Of a stretch of DNA of 64,000 nt, positions 41,726 to 50,141 are shown piece after piece. Positions within the stretch are counted from its first letter, which is position 1; each line of letters starts with the position of its first letter. The position numbers were made by a program, and so were the translations under genes. The stretch comes from Ectopseudomonas khazarica (lineage in GTDB: Bacteria; Pseudomonadota; Gammaproteobacteria; Pseudomonadales; Pseudomonadaceae). The DNA lies in contig NZ_SBHZ01000015.1 in the NCBI RefSeq assembly GCF_004521985.1, positions 62,001 to 126,000 of the forward strand, read 5' to 3'. The notes beneath the pieces are model-generated. The model was given only the letters and a program-made list of their open reading frames with translations, did no database searches and had not been told where the DNA came from.

Positions 41726-42612
41726 TGCCGTTGCGCGAGCGCTTGCGCCTGCTGGGGCTGCTGAGCCCGGTGACGGCGATCATCGGGGTGTTCTTCCTGA
41801 CCCCGCTGGCCATCATGGCGCTCTACAGCCTGCTCGAGCCGGGGCTGTACGGCGGCGTGGAGTGGAGCTTCTATCCCGACAACTTCGGTCGCGTGCTGGG
41901 CTGGGCCGACGGCAGCAACGAGGAGTTCGATCCGGTCTACCTGGAGATCATCCTGCGCTCGTTCAAGCTGGCCGCGTTCACCGTGCTGGCGACCCTGGCG
42001 CTGTGCTACCCGGCGGCCTTCTGGGTGGCGCGGCAGCCAGAGCGGATGCGCAACTTCTGCCTGTTCCTGATCACCCTGCCGTTCTTCACCAGCCTGATCG
42101 TGCGCCTCTACGCCTGGCTGCTGATCCTGCGTCCCAGCGGCTTCATCAACACCACGCTGCTGGCGCTGGGCATCCACAACCCGCTGGAGCTGATCTACAC
42201 CGAGACGGCGGTGCTGATCGGCATGACCTACATCTTCATCCCGTTCATGTTCATGCCGGTGTATGCCAGCGTGGAGAAACTCGACAAGCGCCTGCTGGAG
42301 GCGTCTGCGGACCTCGGTGCGAGCCGCTGGCAGAGCTTCTGGAAGGTGATCTTCCCGCTGACCCTGCCGGGCATCGCCGCCGGTTCGATCATCGTCTTCA
42401 TCCCCAGCCTGGGTAACTTCATCGTGCCGTCGCTGCTCGGTGGCGCGCGCGTGCTGATGATCGGCAGCCTGGTCGAGCAACAGTTCCTCGCCGCGCGCAA
42501 CTGGCCGTTCGGCGCTGCCCTGGCGATGCTGCTGATGGCGGCGGTGCTGGTCTGTCTGCTGCTCTACGTGCTGGCCCAGGGGCGCAACGCCGCGCAGGAG
42601 GCCAGCCGATGA
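41725..42612 (+). CDS. polyamine-type ABC transporter permease (PotB-like)
   Basis: 295 aa with six membrane helices. The EAA loop LLEASADLGASRWQSFWKVIFPL is typical of PotB/PotH (given in two parts: LLEASADLGASR and WQSFWKVIFPL). ATG overlaps the ATPase stop; the 3' end overlaps the next permease start by 4 bases (ATGA). Forms the channel with the PotC-like protein. Confidence 0.92.
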   Translation: MPLRERLRLLGLLSPVTAIIGVFFLTPLAIMALYSLLEPGLYGGVEWSFYPDNFGRVLGWADGSNEEFDPVYLEIILRSFKLAAFTVLATLALCYPAAFWVARQPERMRNFCLFLITLPFFTSLIVRLYAWLLILRPSGFINTTLLALGIHNPLELIYTETAVLIGMTYIFIPFMFMPVYASVEKLDKRLLEASADLGASRWQSFWKVIFPLTLPGIAAGSIIVFIPSLGNFIVPSLLGGARVLMIGSLVEQQFLAARNWPFGAALAMLLMAAVLVCLLLYVLAQGRNAAQEASR

Positions 42613-43469
42613 ACGCACTGATCGCCCGCCTCGGGCGCCGCCTGCTGGGCGGCTACAGCCTGGCGTTCTTCGTCTTCCTGTACCTGCCGATCGGCCTGAT
42701 CGTCGCCTACTCGTTCAACGGCAACCCGATCAACATGATGATCTGGGACGGCTTCAGCCTGGACTGGTATCGCTCGCTGCTGGGGCTGTCCACCAGCCTC
42801 AGCGAGAACGCGCTGTATATCGAGTCCACCGACCAGCTGCTGGCCGCGCTACGCACCAGCCTGGTGGTCGCGCTGAGCACCACGGCGATCTCCACGCTGG
42901 TCGGTACGCTCACCGCATTGGCGCTGGCGCGCTATCGCTTCCGCCTGCGGACGTTCTACCGGGTGCTGCTGTTCATGCCGATGCTGATGCCCGACATCGT
43001 GCTCGGCATCGCCCTGCTGATCTTCTTCGTCGGAGTCGGCATGCCGCTGGGCAAGGGCTCGATCATCATCGGCCACTGCACCTTCCTGATCAGCTACGTG
43101 TTCCTCATCGTCAGCGCGCGGCTGGCGGGCATGGACACGCGCCTGGAGGAGGCTTCTGCCGACCTGGGGGCCTCGCCCTGGACCACGTTCCGCCGCGTGA
43201 CCCTGCCGCAGATCCTGCCCGGGGTGATCGGCGGTGCGTTGCTGGCGTTCATCATCTCGATGGACGATCTGGTGATCACCTACTTCATCGCCGGCGTCGA
43301 CTCGACCACCTTGCCGGTGTTCATCTACGGCATGATCCGTCGCGGCATCAAGCCGGAGATCAACGCCATCGCCACCCTGTTGCTGCTCGCCTCGCTGCTG
43401 ATCGCGGCGGTCGGCCTGTACCTGCGCAACCGCAAGCCCGCCACTTCTCAGGATGACTCCCATGGCTAA
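42609..43469 (+). CDS. polyamine-type ABC transporter permease (PotC-like)
   Basis: 286 aa, six membrane helices, YSLAFFVFLYLPIGLIVAYSFNG at the start and the EAA loop LEEASADLGASPWTTFRRVTLP in the middle, as in PotC/PotI. Coupled to the PotB-like gene by ATGA. The P1 peptidase gene begins within its last codons, so the peptidase is probably co-transcribed. Confidence 0.92.
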   Translation: MNALIARLGRRLLGGYSLAFFVFLYLPIGLIVAYSFNGNPINMMIWDGFSLDWYRSLLGLSTSLSENALYIESTDQLLAALRTSLVVALSTTAISTLVGTLTALALARYRFRLRTFYRVLLFMPMLMPDIVLGIALLIFFVGVGMPLGKGSIIIGHCTFLISYVFLIVSARLAGMDTRLEEASADLGASPWTTFRRVTLPQILPGVIGGALLAFIISMDDLVITYFIAGVDSTTLPVFIYGMIRRGIKPEINAIATLLLLASLLIAAVGLYLRNRKPATSQDDSHG

Positions 43470-44541
43470 ACCTCGTGCCCGTGAACTCGGCCTGCCACTG
43501 CCCGGTATCAGCGGGCCGCACAACGCCATCACCGACGTGCCAGGCGTACTGGTGGGTTACCGTACGCTCAACGGTGTGGCGGCCAACGGCCGGCGTATCC
43601 AGACCGGCGTCACCGCCATCCTGCCGCGTGGTCGCGAAGCCGAGCCGCAGCCGGTGTGGGCGGGCTTCCATGCGCTCAATGGCAACGGCGAGATGACCGG
43701 CACGCACTGGATCGAGCATGGCGGCTATTTCGTCGGCCCGCTGTGCATCACCAACTCGCACAGCGTCGGCATCGTCCACCACGCCGCCACGCGCTGGACC
43801 ATCGACCACTACGCGGCGGCCTGGCAGCGCGAGCACCTGTGGGCCATGCCGGTGGTGGCGGAAACCTACGACGGGGTGATCAACGACATCAACGGTCAGC
43901 ACGTCAGCGAGGCCGACGCCCTGGCCGCGCTGGACGCCGCCGCTGGCGGGCCGATCGCCGAGGGCAACGTCGGCGGTGGCAACGGCATGATCTGCTACGG
44001 CTACAAGGGCGGTACCGGCAGCGCCTCGCGGCGGATCGAGATCGACGGTCGAGGCTACACCCTGGGCGCCCTGGTGCAGGCCAATCACGGCCAGCGCGCC
44101 TGGCTCAAGGTGTGCGGCGTGGCAGTCGGCGAGCGCCTGGAGGATGAGCTGCCGCAAGGGCTGGAGCGTGAGCGCGGTTCGATCATCGTCATCCTCGCCA
44201 CCGACGCGCCACTGCTGCCGCACCAGCTCAAGCGCCTGGCGCAACGCGCCGGTCTCGGCATCGCCCAGGGCGGCACGCCAGGTGGCAACAACTCGGGCGA
44301 TATCTTCCTGGCCTTCAGCGTGGCCAATCCACGGCCCTTGCCGCAGGTCTCGGTCATCCGCCAGAGCCTCGACTACCTCAGCGACGAATGCTGCGACGCC
44401 CTCTACCTGGCCGCCGTGCAGGCCACCGACGAGGCGGTGCTCAACGCCATGCTGGCTGCAGAGGACGCCCCGATGCAGAAGCCCGAGGGCATCTGCCGGG
44501 CCATCGACGGCGAGCGCCTACGTGCGCTGGTGACGGGCTAG
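43462..44541 (+). CDS. P1 (S58/DmpA) family aminopeptidase
   Basis: 359 aa from the ATG at MAKPRAREL, which has AGGA 8 bases upstream; an ATG three codons earlier lacks it. The fold is Ntn-hydrolase-like with self-cleavage. The expected autocleavage site is before Ser278 in GGTPGGNNSGDIFLAFS, as in DmpA. Earlier hallmarks are NAITDVPGVLVGYRT and EGNVGGGNGMICYGYKGG. DmpA-type enzymes release N-terminal amino acids, including D- and beta-residues. It overlaps the PotC-like gene by 8 bp and closes the RpiR-linked operon. Confidence 0.9.
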   Translation: MAKPRARELGLPLPGISGPHNAITDVPGVLVGYRTLNGVAANGRRIQTGVTAILPRGREAEPQPVWAGFHALNGNGEMTGTHWIEHGGYFVGPLCITNSHSVGIVHHAATRWTIDHYAAAWQREHLWAMPVVAETYDGVINDINGQHVSEADALAALDAAAGGPIAEGNVGGGNGMICYGYKGGTGSASRRIEIDGRGYTLGALVQANHGQRAWLKVCGVAVGERLEDELPQGLERERGSIIVILATDAPLLPHQLKRLAQRAGLGIAQGGTPGGNNSGDIFLAFSVANPRPLPQVSVIRQSLDYLSDECCDALYLAAVQATDEAVLNAMLAAEDAPMQKPEGICRAIDGERLRALVTG

Positions 44542-44644
44542 CCCCGTCACGCTGCACTGCATTTGCGAGGCCGCGCACGGTGCTGCGCCTGCCTTCTGCT
44601 AAGGTGGCGCGCGAAGACACCGAGGGAATGGCAGGAGGCCGCTG

Positions 44645-45181
44645 GTGAAGCGTGGATGGCTACTGGGAATGGCACTGCTGGTGGCGCTGCCACTAGGTTA
44701 CACCAAGATCATGGGGCGCCTGGCGGGCGGCCCGGAACCTGCGCCGGTGGCGGCCGAACAGGCGGACCTGATCACCGTGGACAAGGCGCAGCGGCGCATG
44801 CAGCTGTGGCGCGACGGCCAGGTGCTGGGCGAGTACCGCATCGCCCTCGGTGCGGCCGGCGATGCCGGGCACAAGCAGCGTGAAGGGGATGAGCGTACCC
44901 CCGAGGGGCGCTACCTGATCGACTGGCGCAACCCCAGGTCGATGGCCTACCTGAGCCTGCACATCTCCTACCCCAATGCCCGGGACGAGGCCGCGGCTGC
45001 GGCGCGCGACGAGGCGCCGGGCGGCAATATCATGATCCATGGCCTGCCCAATGGCTGGGGCTGGCTGGGTCCGCTGCACCATCTCTGGGACTGGACCGAT
45101 GGCTGCATCGCCGTGAGCAACGACGAGATGCGCGAGATCTGGCTGCGCGTGGCGAACGGCACGCCCATCGAGATTCACTGA
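44645..45181 (+). CDS. L,D-transpeptidase (YkuD) domain protein
   Basis: 178 aa with a GTG start and an N-terminal hydrophobic segment (GWLLGMALLVALPLGY) that is a signal peptide or anchor. The YkuD domain spans about 38-178: IMIHGLPNGWGWLGP provides the conserved His, and TDGCIAVSNDEM provides the catalytic Cys (about 158). It would crosslink peptidoglycan or attach proteins in the periplasm. It stands alone after the P1 peptidase gene, separated by about 100 bp. Confidence 0.85.
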   Translation: MKRGWLLGMALLVALPLGYTKIMGRLAGGPEPAPVAAEQADLITVDKAQRRMQLWRDGQVLGEYRIALGAAGDAGHKQREGDERTPEGRYLIDWRNPRSMAYLSLHISYPNARDEAAAAARDEAPGGNIMIHGLPNGWGWLGPLHHLWDWTDGCIAVSNDEMREIWLRVANGTPIEIH

Positions 45182-45256
45182 GCCGAAGGATGGCGTGAGC
45201 GGCGGCCCTTGTGCTTCCATCGCCGGTCCCGTTTCAAGCTGCGACAAGGACGACCC

Positions 45257-45562
45257 ATGGTCACCTGCTACCTGCGTTACATCGTCGATGCCTACAAGCT
45301 CGAGGAATTCGAGCATTACGCCAAGCTGTGGATTCCCCTGGTGGAGAAGTTCGGCGGTACGCACCACGGCTACTTCCTGCCATCGGAAGGCGCCAACAAC
45401 GTGGCCCTGGCGCTGTTCAGCTTCCCCAGCCTGGCCGAATACGAGCGCTATCGCCAGGATTCGCTGGCCGACGCCGACTGCCAGGCCGCCTTCCGCTACG
45501 CCGAGGACACGCGCTGCATCCTGAGTTACGAGCGCAGCTTCTTCCGTCCTGTGTTCGACTAG
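45257..45562 (+). CDS. NIPSNAP family protein
   Basis: 101 aa: MVTCYLRYIVDAYKLEEFEHYAKLW-like opening and GGTHHGYFLPSEGANNVALALFSF (each shown as seen in fragments) fit the NIPSNAP ferredoxin-like domain. The internal ATG at MVTCYL is the family start. It has no clear operon partner; a perfect 14-bp inverted repeat follows its stop. Function in bacteria is unknown. Confidence 0.82.
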   Translation: MVTCYLRYIVDAYKLEEFEHYAKLWIPLVEKFGGTHHGYFLPSEGANNVALALFSFPSLAEYERYRQDSLADADCQAAFRYAEDTRCILSYERSFFRPVFD

Positions 45563-45570
45563 GCGACGGC

Positions 45571-45628
45571 CCCGGATTGCATCCAGGCGATATGAGCAGC
45601 GCTGCCTGTAGCCCGGATGCAATCCGGG
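45571..45628. terminator. 14-bp perfect inverted repeat between convergent genes
   Basis: CCCGGATTGCATCC (45571-45584) and GGATGCAATCCGGG (45615-45628) are exact inverses separated by 30 bases. The site lies between the ends of the NIPSNAP gene (plus) and a LysR gene (minus). It could act as a bidirectional terminator or is a dispersed GTAGCCCGGATGCAATCCGG-type repeat; no T-run is present. Confidence 0.6.
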
Positions 45629-45635
45629 AACTCGT

Positions 45636-46550
45636 TCAGAGCGGTGCCGCCTCGCCCAGCTCTTCCTTGCAGTAATCGACGAACAGCCGGGCCGGCTTGG
45701 TCAGCTGGGCGCGCTTGAGCCAGGCGGCCACCAGGCCGGAGCCGGTGACGTCTTCGGCGATGTTCACGCAGACCACCTGCTTGCCGTCGTAGGTGGTGTT
45801 GCAGTGCGGGCGGGTGACCAGCACGGAGAAACCGAAGCCCTGGCCGACCATGCCGCGCACCATCTCGATCGACGGCGAGCTGAACAGGATGTTGGGCGAC
45901 AGGCCCAGCTCCTCGAAGATGCTGACGAAGTAGTTACGGCTCGGCAGCACGTCGAGCAGGATCATCGGGTCGAGCGCCAGGTCGCGCAGCGATACCTGGG
46001 CCTGGGCGGCGAACCGGTGGCCCTCGGGCAGCAGCGCGTAGGGGCGCTGCGGCGGCATCAGCGGTTCGGTCTCGATGGTGCCGTCGAGGTCATGCTCGTA
46101 GAAGATCGCCAGGTCGAAGCGGCCGGCTGTCAGGCCCTGCACCAGTTCATGCTGCTCGCCGTCATGCAGGCGAATCTCCACGCCCGGGTAGCGCTGGCGA
46201 AAGCCGGCGATCAGGCGTGGCAGGTACAGCGGCGCGACCGTCTCGAAACAGCCGATGTCGATCTGCCCGGCCACCACGTCGTTGTCGGCCAGGGCGTTCT
46301 GCTCGAACTCACGCGCCATGCGCAGCAGTTCCTGCGCCTTGCGGTAGAAGCGCGCCCCGCCCGGGGTGAGCGAGACCCCCTGGGCGTGGTGACGGATGAA
46401 CAGCTGCACACCGAAGCTTTCTTCCAGGCCCTTGATCGCCGTGGAGATCGACGGCTGCGCGATGTACAGCTTGCGTGACGCCTCGGCGACGCTGCCGCAC
46501 TCGACGGTGGTGACGAAGTACTTGAGTTGACGCAGGGTGTAGGCAGCCAC
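45636..46550 (-). CDS. LysR-type regulator of the aldehyde dehydrogenase cluster
   Basis: 304 aa. Winged helix-turn-helix: LRQLKYFVTTVECGSVAEASRKL, then AQPSISTAIKGLEESFGVQLF. The effector domain follows (about 90-300). It diverges from the aldehyde dehydrogenase/aminotransferase genes across 475 bp and is their likely regulator. Inducer unknown, perhaps the imported amino alcohol. Confidence 0.9.
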   Translation of the reverse strand: MAAYTLRQLKYFVTTVECGSVAEASRKLYIAQPSISTAIKGLEESFGVQLFIRHHAQGVSLTPGGARFYRKAQELLRMAREFEQNALADNDVVAGQIDIGCFETVAPLYLPRLIAGFRQRYPGVEIRLHDGEQHELVQGLTAGRFDLAIFYEHDLDGTIETEPLMPPQRPYALLPEGHRFAAQAQVSLRDLALDPMILLDVLPSRNYFVSIFEELGLSPNILFSSPSIEMVRGMVGQGFGFSVLVTRPHCNTTYDGKQVVCVNIAEDVTGSGLVAAWLKRAQLTKPARLFVDYCKEELGEAAPL

Positions 46551-47025
46551 GCAAACCTCTGATGATGTTCGTTGCGACGTTCACCATACCCGCACTCGGG
46601 TGCCGTGCAGGTGAGCATCTTCTTTGCCAGTGGCCATATTTTTGCTGGCCAGCGGCGTCTGCACGCCTGCCTGCAAAAGCCGTACACGCCCGGGGTGATC
46701 GCCAGGGCGCTGCCTCGATCGGCTCGCCGGGCAGGTCTGGGCGCGCAGCGGGGCGAATTCCACCGCCGCGAACGGGCCGCCGTGCCGATGAGCATGCGCT
46801 GAAAGAGTGCGCCCGCCAATCCCGTCATGGCGCAGCGCCGGCAGGCATGTCGCGGCGTCACGGGGGCGTTGGCGACGCGTGCACAAGGAGCTGGCGAGCT
46901 GCACTGCTTTGGTGCTGGCGTGACGAGCTTTTTCGTATGTCCCGGCGACATTTTTAATATTTTTCCTATCTTCGGGCTTGCGCCACCATCAGTTCCGCAA
47001 CCACCAGACGGTTAAGGGGACTGCG
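46551..47025. other. 475-bp divergent control region
   Basis: No gene is supported; the frames open here lack homology signs and ribosome sites. Two TGGCCA hexamers (46631 and 46646) flank ATATTTTTGC-like sequence, forming a 21-bp element TGGCCA-N9-TGGCCA that could be a LysR site. An A+T-rich tract at 46950-46975 probably belongs to the aldehyde dehydrogenase promoter. Confidence 0.45.
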
Positions 47026-48516
47026 GTGTACGAACTCAGCGACTGGCAGCAACGCGCTCGGCAGCAAGGCTTCATCGAACAGGCCATCATCGGTGGGCGC
47101 CGTGTGGCGGCGCAGTCCGGCGCCACCTTCGCGGCGGTCAACCCGGCCAGCGGCCAGGTGCTGGCCCAGGTCGCCGCCTGTGCTGAAGCCGAGGTCGATC
47201 TGGCCGTGCGCAGTGCCCGCCAGGCGTTCGAAGCGGGTGTCTGGTCGCAACGCACGCCGGCCGAGCGCAAGCAGGTGCTGCTGCGCCTGGCCGAGCTGAT
47301 CCTGGCCAATCGCGATGAGCTGGCGCTGCTCGACTCGCTGAACATGGGCAAGCCGGTGATGGACGCCTGGAACATCGACGTGCCCGGCGCCGCCGGCGTG
47401 TTCCGCTGGTACGCGGAAAGCCTCGACAAGCGCTACGACGAAGTCGCTCCCAGCGCGGCCAACGTGCTGGCCACCATCACGCGCGAGGCGCTGGGCGTGG
47501 TCGCCGCCGTGGTGCCGTGGAACTTCCCGCTGGACATGGCCGCCTGGAAACTCGCCCCGGCGCTGGCGGCCGGCAACTCGGTGGTGCTCAAGCCTGCCGA
47601 GCAGTCGCCATTCTCCGCCTTGCGCCTGGCTGAACTGGCGCTTGAGGCCGGCCTGCCGGAAGGCGTGCTGAACGTGGTGCCGGGGCTCGGCGAGGCTGCC
47701 GGCAAGGCCCTTGGCCTGCACATGGACGTCGACTGCCTGGCCTTCACCGGCTCCACCGAGGTGGGCAAATACTTCATGGCTTACTCGGCGCAGTCCAACC
47801 TCAAGCAGGTGTGGCTGGAGTGCGGCGGCAAGAGCGCCAATCTGCTGTTCGCCGATTGCCAGGACCTCGACCTGGCCGCCGAGAAGGCCGCCTTCGGCAT
47901 CTTCTTCAACCAGGGCGAAGTGTGCTCGGCCAACTCGCGCCTGCTGGTGCAGCGCTCGATCCACGACCAGTTCGTCGAACGCCTGCAGGCTCGGGCGCGC
48001 GACTGGCTGCCCGGCGATCCGCTGGATCCGGCCAGCCGCGCCGGCGCCATCGTCGAGACGCGGCAGACGGCGCGGATCATGGACTTCATCGCCGGCGCCC
48101 GGGCCGAGGGTGCGCGTCTCGTCGCCGGCGGCCGGCAACTGACGATCGGCGGCTCGGCCAACTTCGTCGAGCCGACCATCTTCACCGGCGTGGCGCCGAG
48201 CAGCCGCCTGGCCCGCGAGGAAGTCTTCGGTCCGGTGCTGGCGGTGCTGCCGTTCGACAGTGAGGACGAGGCCGTGGCCCTGGCCAACGACAGCGTCTAC
48301 GGCCTGGCCGCCTCGCTGTGGAGCGACGACCTCAACCGCGCCCACCGTGTTGCCCGCCGCCTCAAGGCCGGCACCGTCTCGGTCAACACCGTCGATGCGC
48401 TGGACGTCACCACGCCCTTTGGCGGTGGCCGGCAGTCCGGCTTCGGCCGCGACCTGTCGCTGCATTCGTTCGACAAGTACACGCAACTTAAAACGACATG
48501 GTTCCAGCTCCGCTGA
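47026..48516 (+). CDS. NAD(P)-dependent aldehyde dehydrogenase
   Basis: 496 aa from GTG at 47026, which follows AAGGGGA at 47014-47020; the in-frame ATG at 46978 lacks a ribosome site. Rossmann and catalytic features are complete: VVPWNFPLDM, the general-base Glu in WLECGGKSANLLF (about 267) and the nucleophile Cys in FNQGEVCSANSRLL (about 301). It most resembles the PuuC/gamma-aminobutyraldehyde group. It oxidises an aldehyde to the acid. Next gene: the aminotransferase, 31 bp downstream. Confidence 0.9.
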   Translation: MYELSDWQQRARQQGFIEQAIIGGRRVAAQSGATFAAVNPASGQVLAQVAACAEAEVDLAVRSARQAFEAGVWSQRTPAERKQVLLRLAELILANRDELALLDSLNMGKPVMDAWNIDVPGAAGVFRWYAESLDKRYDEVAPSAANVLATITREALGVVAAVVPWNFPLDMAAWKLAPALAAGNSVVLKPAEQSPFSALRLAELALEAGLPEGVLNVVPGLGEAAGKALGLHMDVDCLAFTGSTEVGKYFMAYSAQSNLKQVWLECGGKSANLLFADCQDLDLAAEKAAFGIFFNQGEVCSANSRLLVQRSIHDQFVERLQARARDWLPGDPLDPASRAGAIVETRQTARIMDFIAGARAEGARLVAGGRQLTIGGSANFVEPTIFTGVAPSSRLAREEVFGPVLAVLPFDSEDEAVALANDSVYGLAASLWSDDLNRAHRVARRLKAGTVSVNTVDALDVTTPFGGGRQSGFGRDLSLHSFDKYTQLKTTWFQLR

Positions 48517-48547
48517 GCTGATGACCGGATAACCCAGGAGCCTTGCG

Positions 48548-49921
48548 ATGACTGCCCCGAAGCACACGACTCAGGAATATCAGGCGCTGGATGCGGCGCA
48601 CCATATCCATGCCTTTCTCGATCAGAAAGCGCTCAACGAGGAGGGTGCGCTGGTCATCGCCAAGGGCCAGGGCCTCAACCTCTGGGACAGCGACGGCAAG
48701 CGCTATCTGGACGGCATGTCCGGCCTGTGGTGCACCGCACTGGGCTATGGCCGTGCCGACTTGAATGCCGCAGCCAGCCGTCAGCTGGAGGAGCTGCCGT
48801 ACTACAACCTGTTCTTCCACACCACGCATCCGCGCGTGGTGGAGCTGTCCGAGCTGCTCTTCAGCCTGTTGCCGGCGCACTACAGCCACGCCATCTACAC
48901 CAACTCCGGCTCCGAGGCCAACGAGGTGCTGATCCGCACCGTGCGCCGCTACTGGCAGGTGGTCGGCAAGCCGAGCAAGACAATCATGATCGGCCGCTGG
49001 AACGGCTATCACGGCTCCACCCTGGGTAGCACCGCGCTCGGCGGCATGGGCTTCATGCATGAAATGGGCGGCATGCTGCCGGGCTTCGCCCATATCGGCG
49101 AGCCCTACTACTTCGCCGAGGGCGGCGAGCTGAGTGAGGAGGCCTTCGGGCTCAAGGCGGCGCGCGAGCTGGAAGCGAAGATTCTCGAGCTGGGTGCCGA
49201 GAACGTCGCGGCCTTCGTCGCCGAGCCGTTCCAGGGCGCCGGCGGCATGATCTTCCCGCCGCCCAGCTACTGGGCCGAGGTGCAGCGCATCTGCCGCCAG
49301 TACGACGTGCTGCTGTGCGCCGACGAGGTGATCGGTGGCTTCGGCCGCACCGGCGAATGGTTCGCCCACCAGCACTTCGGCTTCGAGCCGGACACCCTGA
49401 CCATCGCCAAGGGCCTGACCTCCGGCTACATCCCCATGGGAGGCCTGGTGCTGGGCAAGCGCATCGCCGATGCCCTGGTGCAGGAAGGCGGCGTGTTCGC
49501 CCATGGCCTGACCTATGCCGGCCATCCGGTGGCGGCGGCCGTGGCGATCGCCAACCTCACCGCGCTGCGTGACGAACGCATCGTCGAGAGGGTGAAGGCC
49601 GACACCGGCCCCTACCTGCAGAAGCTGCTGCGCGAGACCTTCGCGGATCACCCGCTGATCGGCGACGTCCAGGGCACCGGCCTGGTCGCCGCGCTGCAGT
49701 TCGCCGAAGACAGGGCCACGCGCAAGCGTTTCGCCAACGAGAACGACATCGCCTGGCACTGCCGCACTGTCGGCTTCGACGAGGGCCTGATCATCCGCTC
49801 CACCCTCGGTCGCATGATCATGGCGCCGGCCCTGGTGGCCACCCACGCCGAGCTGGACGAGCTGGTGGAGAAGACCCGGCGCGCGGTGGATCGCACCGGG
49901 CGCGAGCTGAACCTGCTGTAA
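48548..49921 (+). CDS. class III PLP-dependent aminotransferase
   Basis: 457 aa, SpuC-like class III enzyme. The PLP Lys is in TLTIAKGLTSGYIPMG (about 288), preceded by CADEVIGGFGRTGEWFA. Substrate-side motifs YTNSGSEANEVLIRT are complete. It would transfer an amino group from a diamine or amino-acid-like compound to pyruvate. It pairs with the aldehyde dehydrogenase upstream, which can oxidise the aldehyde so formed. A 10-bp hairpin follows. Confidence 0.92.
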   Translation: MTAPKHTTQEYQALDAAHHIHAFLDQKALNEEGALVIAKGQGLNLWDSDGKRYLDGMSGLWCTALGYGRADLNAAASRQLEELPYYNLFFHTTHPRVVELSELLFSLLPAHYSHAIYTNSGSEANEVLIRTVRRYWQVVGKPSKTIMIGRWNGYHGSTLGSTALGGMGFMHEMGGMLPGFAHIGEPYYFAEGGELSEEAFGLKAARELEAKILELGAENVAAFVAEPFQGAGGMIFPPPSYWAEVQRICRQYDVLLCADEVIGGFGRTGEWFAHQHFGFEPDTLTIAKGLTSGYIPMGGLVLGKRIADALVQEGGVFAHGLTYAGHPVAAAVAIANLTALRDERIVERVKADTGPYLQKLLRETFADHPLIGDVQGTGLVAALQFAEDRATRKRFANENDIAWHCRTVGFDEGLIIRSTLGRMIMAPALVATHAELDELVEKTRRAVDRTGRELNLL

Positions 49922-49937
49922 CAGGCGAGATGTACCC

Positions 49938-49978
49938 GTAGGAGCGGCTGGGCGGCATTCCGCTTCAGCCGCTCCTGC
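49938..49978 (+). repeat. hairpin after the aminotransferase gene
   Basis: GGAGCGGCTG (49941-49950) and CAGCCGCTCC (49966-49975) form a 10-bp stem with extra flanking pairs around a 15-base loop. It resembles the GC-rich REP family and may end the aldehyde dehydrogenase-aminotransferase transcript. The next gene starts 164 bp later. Confidence 0.6.
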
Positions 49979-50141
49979 GAAAGCGAACAAAGCGACAGGC
50001 ATCACCCGGAACCGCCCCGCAGAGGGCGGCAAGAACCAGGATCGGCCCGACGAGGCTGGCCCCATGCACATGCAATTCGGCCCCTGGCCAATCCTGCCCC
50101 ACGTAAACCAATAACGAGCCAACAGGCTGTGGGAGTGCTTC

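Noticed and set aside
46551..47025. Frames inside the LysR/aldehyde dehydrogenase interval
   Set aside because: Arg-rich GC frames in several phases, no start signals, no family; kept as a control region.
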